Position numbers and translations under genes: made by a program. Below are positions 10,101 to 19,100 of a DNA stretch of 56,384 nucleotides, piece after piece. Source of the DNA: Amycolatopsis anabasis (GTDB lineage: Bacteria; Actinomycetota; Actinomycetes; Mycobacteriales; Pseudonocardiaceae); assembly GCF_009765355.1 (NCBI RefSeq), contig NZ_VTHK01000054.1, forward strand, positions 1 to 56,384. The letters are read 5' to 3'. How positions within the stretch are numbered: position 1 is the first letter of the stretch; the number at the start of each line of letters is the position of its first letter. The notes below the pieces were generated by a model. It saw nothing but the letters and a program-made list of their open reading frames with translations. It made no database searches and had not been told where the DNA came from.

Positions 10101-13100
10101 GCGGCTGCTGCGCCTCGGGGTGCGCGCCGAGGACCGGGTCGCCGTGCTGATGGAACGGTCCGCCGACCTGATCGTCGCCGAACTCGCGATCGTCAAGGCG
10201 GGCGGCGCGTACCTGCCGCTGGACACCCGGGCCCCCGAAGCGCGGCTGAGCCTGCTGCTCACCGAGGCGAGCGCGGACGTCGTGGTCGCGGACGAGACCT
10301 GGTGGCCCATTGCCGAGCGGATCCATCCCGGGCGGCTGCTCGCGGTCGAGCAGGACGAACCGGACACCCCGCCGGAAGTGCCGGTGGATTCCGGGCAACT
10401 CGCGTACGTCATCTACACCTCCGGTTCGACCGGGCAGCCGAAGGGCGTCTCCGCCCGCCACCGGGACGTGACCGCGCTCGCCTTCGACCGCGCGTTCACC
10501 GGCGGCGCGCACGAACGCGTGCTGCTGCATTCGCCGCAGGCGTTCGACGCGTCGACCTACGAGCTGTGGGCGCCGCTGCTGAACGGCGGGCGGGTGGTCG
10601 TGGCGCCGCCCGGGGAACCGGACGTCGAGGTGTTCCGGCGGGTGATCGCGGAGCACGGGGTGACCGGGGCGTTCTTCACCACCGGCCTGTTCCGGCTGAT
10701 CGCGCAGGAGGCGCCGGAGTGCTTCGCCGGGATGCGCGAGGTGTGGACCGGCGGGGACGCGGTGCCCGCGGCCGCGCTGCGGCGCGTGCTGACCGCCTGC
10801 CCGGGGCTGGTGGTCGCGGACGTCTACGGACCGACCGAGACCACGACGTTCGCCACCTTCCGCCGGATGTCCGCTGTGGACGAGGTGCCGGAGGTGGTGC
10901 CGATCGGGCGGACGCTGGACAACATGCGCGCCTACGTCGTGGACGCCGGGGGCGAGCCGGTGCCGCCCGGGGTGCCCGGTGAACTGTGGCTGGCCGGCGC
11001 CGGGGTCGCGCGCGGTTACCTCGACCGGCCCGGCCTGACCGCCGAGCGGTTCGTCGCCGATCCGTTCGCCGCCGACGGAACCCGGCTGTACCGGACCGGG
11101 GACGTGGTCCGGTGGACCGAGGACGGCGAGTTGCGGTTCGTCGGCCGGGTCGACGAGCAGGTCAAGATCCGGGGCTTCCGGATCGAGCTGAGCGAGGTCG
11201 AGGCCGCGCTCGGCGCGCATCCCGCGCTGGCCCAGGCGGCCGTGCTCGCCCGCGAGGACCAGCCGGGGAGCAAACGCCTGGTGGCCTACGTGGTCGCCGA
11301 ACCGGGCGCGGCCGCGCCGAACGGCGGCGAACTCCGGGAGTTCCTCGGCCACCGGCTGCCGGACTACATGGTGCCGTCCGCGTTCGTCGCCCTGGACCGG
11401 CTGCCGCTCAACGTCAACGGGAAACTCGACCGGAATGCCTTGCCGGAACCCGATTTCGCGGCCGCCCCGGCCGCGGGGTACCGGGCACCGCGCACCGAGG
11501 CGGAACGGGCGCTGGCCGAGATCTGGGCCCGGGTGCTCGGCGTGGACCGGGTCGGCATCGACGACGACTTCTTCGAACTGGGCGGCGATTCGATCCTGTC
11601 CCTCCAGGTGGTCTCCCGGGCGCGGCAGGCCGGATTCCGGTTGCTGCCGGGCGATCTGTTCACCTGCCAGACCGTCGCCGCGCTCGCCGCGGCCGCGACC
11701 GTGCCGGAGGAAGCGGCCGAACGCGGACCGGTGACCGGGGCCGTGCCGCTGACCCCGATCCAGCACTGGTTCTTCGCGACGCGCCAAGATCCGCGCAGCG
11801 ACCAGTGCGTTCGCGTGGAACTCACCGGGCCGCCGGATCTGGCCGCGCTGCGCCGCGCGCTCGAAGCCGTGCTCGAGCACCACGATGCCCTGCGGATGCG
11901 GTTCCACCGCGACGACGGCGGCTGGCGGCAGCACAACGCGGCACCCGGGGAAGTCCCGGTGTCCCTGCGCGTGGCCAACGGACCGGCCCCGGACGCGGAT
12001 CTCGGGCGCGGGCCGCTGCTGCGCGCGGTCGTGTCCCTGCCCGGCCCGGACGCGCGGCCGACTCTGCTTTTGTCCGCATGTCACCTCGTGGTGGACGGCG
12101 TGTCCTGGCGGATCCTGCTGGAGGATCTGGACCGGGCCTACCGGCAGGCGCGTTCCGGCGCGGAGCCGGAGCTGGGCCGCCGGTCGACCTCCTTCCAGGA
12201 CTGGGCGCGCCGGCTCGACGAGTACGCGCGGGCCGGTGGCTTCGACGCCGAACTGGACCACTGGGCGGATCGGTTCCACGGTTCCGGGCCGCTGCCGGTG
12301 GACGGGGACGGCGCGAACACGGTCGGCTCGATGCGGGCGCACACCGTCCGGCTGACCGGCGCGGAAACCGCGGCGCTGCTGCACGAGGTGCCCTCGGTGT
12401 ACCGGACGCGGGTCAACGACGTGCTGCTCGCCGCGCTCGGCCGGGTGCTGCGCGGGTGGACCGGTCACGACCGCGTGGTGATCGACCTGGAAGGCCACGG
12501 TCGCGAGGAACTTCCCGAAGAGGTCGACCTGTCCCGGACGGTCGGCTGGTTCACCTCGATGTTCCCGGTGGCCCTGGACCTCCCGGCCGGGGACGACTGG
12601 GGCGGCACGCTCAAAGCGGTGAAGGAACAGCTGCGCGCGGTTCCCCGCCGGGGCTTGGGGTACGGCGCCTTGCGCTACCTCGCGCGGGCCCCCGAGCTGA
12701 CCGGGCAGCCCGCCCCCGAGATCAGCTTCAACTACCTCGGCCGGTTCGACTGGGCCTTCGACGGGGACGGCCTGTGCCACGCGGTGCGCGGCGGGCTGGA
12801 CGCCGAGGAGGGCCCCGAGGTGCCCCGCCCGCATCTGCTGGACGTGGTGGGCCGGGTCGACGGGGACGCGCTGGAATTCACCTGGTACTCCTCGCCGAAC
12901 CGGCACCGGCCGGAAACCGTGGCGGCCGTCGCCGGGGAGTTCCTCGCGGCCCTGCGCGGGATCATTCGGCACTGCGCGGAGCCGGGTGCCGGTGGGCGCA
13001 CGCCGTCGGACTTCCCGCTGGCCGGGCTGGATCAGTCCACTGTGGACTTCCTGGCCGGGGACGGCCGGGCGGTCGAGGACGTGTACCCGCTGACGCCGAT

Positions 13101-16100
13101 GCAGGCGGGCATGGTCTTCCACGGCCTGTCCCAGGGCGATCAGGGCGTCTACTTCCAGCAGATCGAGTTCGAACTCGCCGGGGTGGACCGGCCCGAACTG
13201 TTCGCGCGGGCCTGGCAGCACGTGGTCGACCGGACGCCGGTGCTGCGCAGCCGCGTGGTGTGGGAAGGCGTGCGCGAACCGCTGCAGGTGGTGCGACGCC
13301 ACGTCACCGTGCCGGTCACCGTGCACGACTGGCGGGAGGAGTCAACCCCGGACAACTGGCGGCGACTGCTCGAGCGGGACCGCGCCGAGAAGTTCGATCT
13401 CGCCGAGGCGCCGCTGCTGCGGGTTTCGCTCGTCCGGTTGTCCGACACCGAGATCCGCGTGCTGTGGACGTTCCACCACGTACTGCTGGACGGCTGGAGC
13501 GTCTTCGGCGTGCTGGAGGACGTGTTCACCTGCCACGCGGCACTGCGGCGCGGCGCGGAACCGGAACTGCCGGACCGGCGACCCTTCCGGGACTACGTCG
13601 CCTGGTGGCAGCGGCAGGAGGAGGACCTCGCGGAGGACCACTGGCGCCGGGCGTTCGCCGGATTCGACGCGCCCACCCCGCTGCCGTACGACCGGCCGCC
13701 GGTCGCGGCGCACCACTCCCGGTCGTCGGAGTGGCTGACCCTGGACCTGGGGGAGGCGCAGACCCAGCGGCTGCGCGACTTCGCCCAGCGCAACGGGCTC
13801 ACCCTGAACACGACGCTGCAGGGCGCCTGGGCGCTGCTGCTGTCCCGGTACAGCGGGGAGCGCGCGGTGTGCTTCGGCACCACGGTGTCCGGCCGCCCGG
13901 CCGATCTGCCCGGCGCGGACGAGATCACCGGGATCTTCATCAACACCCTCCCGGTCCGGGCCGAGGTGGACGACGCGGCGAACGTGGTGCCGTGGCTGCG
14001 CGCGCTGCAGGCCGCGCAGGTCGAAGCGCGGCGGTTCGAATACGTGCCGCTGACCCGGGTCCAGGGCTGGAGCGGCCTGCCGGGCGGGGTGAACCTGTTC
14101 GACAGCATCGTGGTGTTCGAGAACTACCCGATCACCAGCGACGAAGCCGCCGCGCACGGTCTCCGGCTGCGCAAGCTGAACGCGGTCGAGACGACGAGCT
14201 ACCCGCTGAGCGTGGTCGCCTCCCCGGGGCGGCGGCTGTCGATCGACTTCGGGTACGACCCGGCCCTGTTCGACACCTCGTCGGTGCAACGAATCGCCGA
14301 GCAGCTGGTCCGGTTCCTCGATCGGGTGGTGGCGGATCCGGCCGTTCCGCTCGGCGCGATCGATCTGCTCGGCGCCGGGGAACGGCGGCTCGTGCTGGAG
14401 CGGTGGAACGACACCGCGCGCGCGGAGGTGACCGGAAGCCTGCCCGCACTGTTCGCCGAACAGGTGCGGCGGACCCCGGACGCGCCCGCGCTGGTGGCCG
14501 ACGGCCGTTCGCTGAGCTACGCGGAACTGGATTCGTGGTCGAACCGGCTGGCGCACCGCTTGCTGCGCCGGGGTGTCCGGCCCGAGGACCGGGTCGCCGT
14601 GCTGATGGAGCGGTCGATCGAGGCGCTCGTCGCGGAACTGGCGATCGTGAAGGCGGGCGGCGCCTACCTCCCGCTGGACAACCGTGCCCCCGAGGCGCGG
14701 CTGGGGCTGCTGCTCGACGAGGCGGGCGCGGACCTGGTCCTCGCGGATGTCCGCTGGTGGCCGACCGCGGAGAAGCTCCGGTCCGGCCGGTTGGTCGCGG
14801 TGACCGAGGTGGCGGGGGAGCCGGACACCCCGCCGGAGGTCGCGGTGGATCCCGGGCAACTCGCGTACGTCATCCACACCTCGGGATCGACCGGGCAGCC
14901 GAAGGGCGTCGCGGTCCGGCACCGGGACGTGGTGGCGCTCGCGTCCGACCGCGGATTCGCCGGTGGCGCGCACGAACGCGTGCTGTCGCATTCCCCGCTG
15001 GCGTTCGACGCGTCGACCTACGAGCTGTGGGTGCCGCTGCTGAACGGCGGCCGGGCCGTGCTGGTGCCGCCCGGTACGCCGGACGTGGAGACCTTGCGCC
15101 GCGTGATCGCCGAGCACGAGGTGACCGGGGCGTTCTTCACCACCGGCCTGTTCCGCGTGGTGGCGCAGGAGGCGCCGGAGTGCTTCGCGGGGATGCGGGA
15201 GGTGTGGACCGGCGGGGACGCGGTGCCCGCGGCCGCGCTGCGCCGGGTGCTGGCGGCGTGCCCCGGCCTGGTGGTCGCGGACGTCTACGGACCGACGGAA
15301 ACCACGACGTTCGCCACCTTCCGCCGGATGTCCACTGTGGACGAGGTGCCGGAGGTGGTGCCGATCGGGCGGCCGCTGGACAACATGCGCGCCTACGTCC
15401 TGGACCGGGGGCTGCGCCCGGTCCCACCGGGTGCGGCGGGTGAGCTGTACCTGGCCGGAGCCGGGCTGGCCCGGGGGTATCTCGGCCGCCCGGGGCTGAC
15501 CGCGGACCGGTTCGTCGCCGATCCGTTCGCCGCCGACGGAACCCGGCTGTACCGGACCGGGGACGTGGTCCGCTGGACCGAGGACGGCGAACTGGAATTC
15601 GTCGGGCGCACCGACGACCAGGTGAAGATCCGCGGTTTCCGCATCGAACCGGCCGAGATCGAGGCCGCCCTGGCCGCGCATCCGGCACTGGCCCAGGCCG
15701 CCGTGCTCGCCCGCGGCGACCAGCCCGGGGCCCGGCAACTGGTCGGCTACCTGGTGCCGGAGGCGGGCGCGGCCGTGCCCGCGACGGCCGAACTGCGGCA
15801 GTTCCTCGGTCGCACGCTACCCGACTACATGGTGCCGTCGGCGTTCGTGCCGTTACCGGAGCTTCCGTTGAACGTCAACGGAAAACTGGATTGGCGGGCG
15901 CTGCCCGCGCCCGAGTTCGGCACCGAGGAAGCGAGCGCGCCGGAGACCGAGGCCGAACGGGCGATGGCCGAGATCTGGTCCGAGGTGCTCGGCGTGCCCG
16001 GGGTCGGTCCCGGGGACAACTTCTTCGAGCTGGGCGGCGATTCGATCCTGTCCATCCAGGTGGTGTCCCGGGCGCGGCAGGCCGGTCTGGGCAACCTGGT

Positions 16101-19100
16101 GCCGAGCGACCTCTTCCGCCATCCCACGATCGCCGAGCTGACCGCGAACGCGGCCGAAGCCCCGGTGACCCTGGCCGAACAGGGCCCGGTGACCGGCGAG
16201 GTCCCGTTGACGCCGATCCAGCGCTGGTTCTTCGCCACCCACGCGGTCAACCCGGAGCGGTTCGACCAGTCGCTCCGGATCGAGCTCGCGCACGACACGG
16301 ACGAATTCGCGTTGCGGGCCGCCCTGTCCGCGCTGCTGGAGCACCACGACGCGTTGCGCATGCGGTACGAACCGGACGAGGGCCGGTGGCGCCAGCACAA
16401 CGCGCCGGTGGCCGACGTGGATCCGCTGCTGCTCGTCGACTTGTCCACTGTGGACGCCGAGCGGCAGGACGCCGAGATCGCCGAGATCTGCGTGGAGGCA
16501 CACCAGTCGTTCGTGCTCGATCGCGGGCCGCAGCTGTGCGCGGTGCTGTTCGCCCGGGGCGCCGAGCGGCGGCCGGTGCTCTTCCTGGCGGCACACCACC
16601 TCGTGGTGGACGGCGTGTCCTGGCGCATCCTGCTGGACGACCTGGAAACCGGGTACCGGCAGGCGATCCAGGGGCAGCGGGTGCGGCTGCGGCCCAAGAC
16701 CACGTCGTTCCGGACGTGGGCGCGGCGGCTGGCCGAACGGGCCGCCGCGGGTGGTTTCGACGCCGAACGCGAGTACTGGCGCGGCATCGGCCGCGCGTGC
16801 CCGGGCACGCTGCCCGTGGAGCGGGCGGGAACCAACACGATCGCCTCCACCCGGGAGGTCGTGGTCCGGCTCGGCCCGGACGAGACCCGGGCGTTGCTGC
16901 GGGACGTCCCGGGGGTCTACCGGACCCGGATCGACGACGTGCTGCTGGCCGCGCTGGGCAAGTCCCTGCGGGACTGGACCGGCCGCGACCGGGTGCTGAT
17001 CGGGCTGGAGGGGCACGGCCGCGAGGAGTTCGCCGCCGGTCTCGACCTGTCCCGCACGGTCGGCTGGTTCACCTCGATGTACCCCGTCGAACTCGACGTC
17101 TCCCCGCGGGGTGGCTGGGGCGCCGTCCTGAAGTCGGTGAAGGAGCAGTTGCGGGCGATCCCGGGCCGCGGGCTCGGTTACGGCGTGCTGCGCCACCTCG
17201 TCGGGGAACTGGGCGACGCGCCCGCACCCCGGCTCTCCTTCAACTACCTCGGCCGGTTCGACGCTCCCGAACCGGGCGGGCCGGGCATGTACCAACTTGT
17301 GGGCGGGCTGGAAGCCGATGTCGATCCGGAGGCGGTCCGCCCGCACCAGCTCGACGTGGTCGGCCGGATCGACGGCGAAGAACTGGAACTGACCTGGTAC
17401 TACTCGGTGAACCTGCACCGCGAGGACACCGTCCGCACGCTCGCCCGGGAGTTGCTCGGGAACCTGCGCGGGATCATCCGGCACTGCGCGGAGCCGGGCG
17501 CGGGTGGGCGCACGCCGTCGGACTTCCCGCTGGCCGGGCTGGATCAGTCCATTGTGGACTCCCTGGTCGGGGACGGCCGGGAGGTGGAGGACGTCTACCC
17601 GCTGACGCCGATGCAGGCGGGCATGGTCTTCCACGGCGTGTCGCAGAGCGAGCAGGGCGTCTACTTCGAACAGGCGAGTTTCGTCCTGGACGGCGTCCAG
17701 GATCCGGACCTGCTGGCCCGCGCCTGGCAACTCGTGGTGGACCGCACGCCGGTGCTGCGCAGTTCGGTGCGCTACGCGGAACTGGCGCAGCCGGTGCAGG
17801 TGGTATGGCGGGCGGTCGCCGTCCCGATCGAACACCTGGACTGGACCGGGTTCTCCGAGGCGGAACGGGAGGCCGCACTGCGGCGCCTGCTGGCGAGCGA
17901 CCGGGAACGGGGGATCGATCTGACCACCGCGCCGCTGCTGCGGCTCGTCCTCATCCGGCTTTCCGCGAACCGGGTGCGGGTGGTGTGGACGTTCCACCAC
18001 GTGCTGCTGGACGGCTGGAGCGTCTTCGGGGTCCTCTCGGACGTCTTCGCCGCGCATGCCGCGCTGGCCCGGGACGTCCGCCCGCGGTTGCCCGACCGGC
18101 CGCCGTTCCGCGCGTACCTGGAATGGCTCGGCGAACGGGACCGGGGCGAGGCCGAGGAGTTCTGGCGCCGCACCCTGTCCGGGGTCACCGGCCCCACACC
18201 GCTCCCGTACGACCGGCCCCCGGCGACCGGGCACGCGAGCTGGTCCGGCGCATGGCTGCACCGGACGCTGGCCGAGGAGGACACCGCTCGCCTGGCCGAG
18301 TTCACCCGCCGCCACGGCCTCACCATGAACGTCCTGGTCCAGGGCGCGTGGGCGCTGCTGCTGGCGCGGCACAGCGGCCGGGACGACGTGGTGTTCGGCG
18401 CGACGGTCTCCGGCCGTCCCGCCGAACTGCCGGACGTGGACGAGATCATCGGGATCTTCATCAACACCCTGCCGGTGCGGGTCGCGGTGAATCCGGCGGC
18501 GAACGTGGTGCCGTGGCTGCGCGGGCTGCAGGCCGCGCAGGCCGAGGCGCGGCAGTTCGACCACGTGTCCCTGGCCGAACTGCGATCCTGGGCCGAACTG
18601 CCCGGCGGGGTGAACCTGGCCGAGAGCCTCGTGGTGTTCGAGAACTACCCGATCAACGACGAGGCCGCCGCCGAGCACGGGCTGCGGGTGCACGGGCTCC
18701 AGGCGCGGGAAACCACCAACTTCCCGCTCAGCGTGGTCGCCTCACCCGGCCCCGAGTTGTCGGTCGAACTCGGCTACGACCCCGTCCTGTTCGACGCGGG
18801 AACCGCGGAACGTTTGGTTGTCCGACTGTTGACTCTGCTCACCGAACTGGTCGCCGCGCCGGACCGGCCGCTGTCCCGGTTGCCGATGCTGACCGCGGCC
18901 GAGGAACACCAGGTGCTGGTCGCGTGGAACGCCACCGGGTGGGCGGAACCGGGCACGGTGACCGGCCGGTTCGCCGAGATCGTGCGGCGGTGGCCGGATT
19001 CCCCGGCCGTCGTCGGCGACGGCCGCGCGCTGACCTACGCGGAGCTGGACCTGCGCGCCAACCGGCTGGCCCACCGGCTGCTGCGGCTGGGCGTCCGCCC

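Noticed and set aside
2122..13326. Giant open frame (over 3700 codons) on the minus strand
   Set aside because: It is the antisense shadow of the NRPS: stop codons are rare in GC-rich antisense frames, its translation is rich in R, H, P, Q and G with no domain, and the plus strand carries a full set of NRPS motifs.
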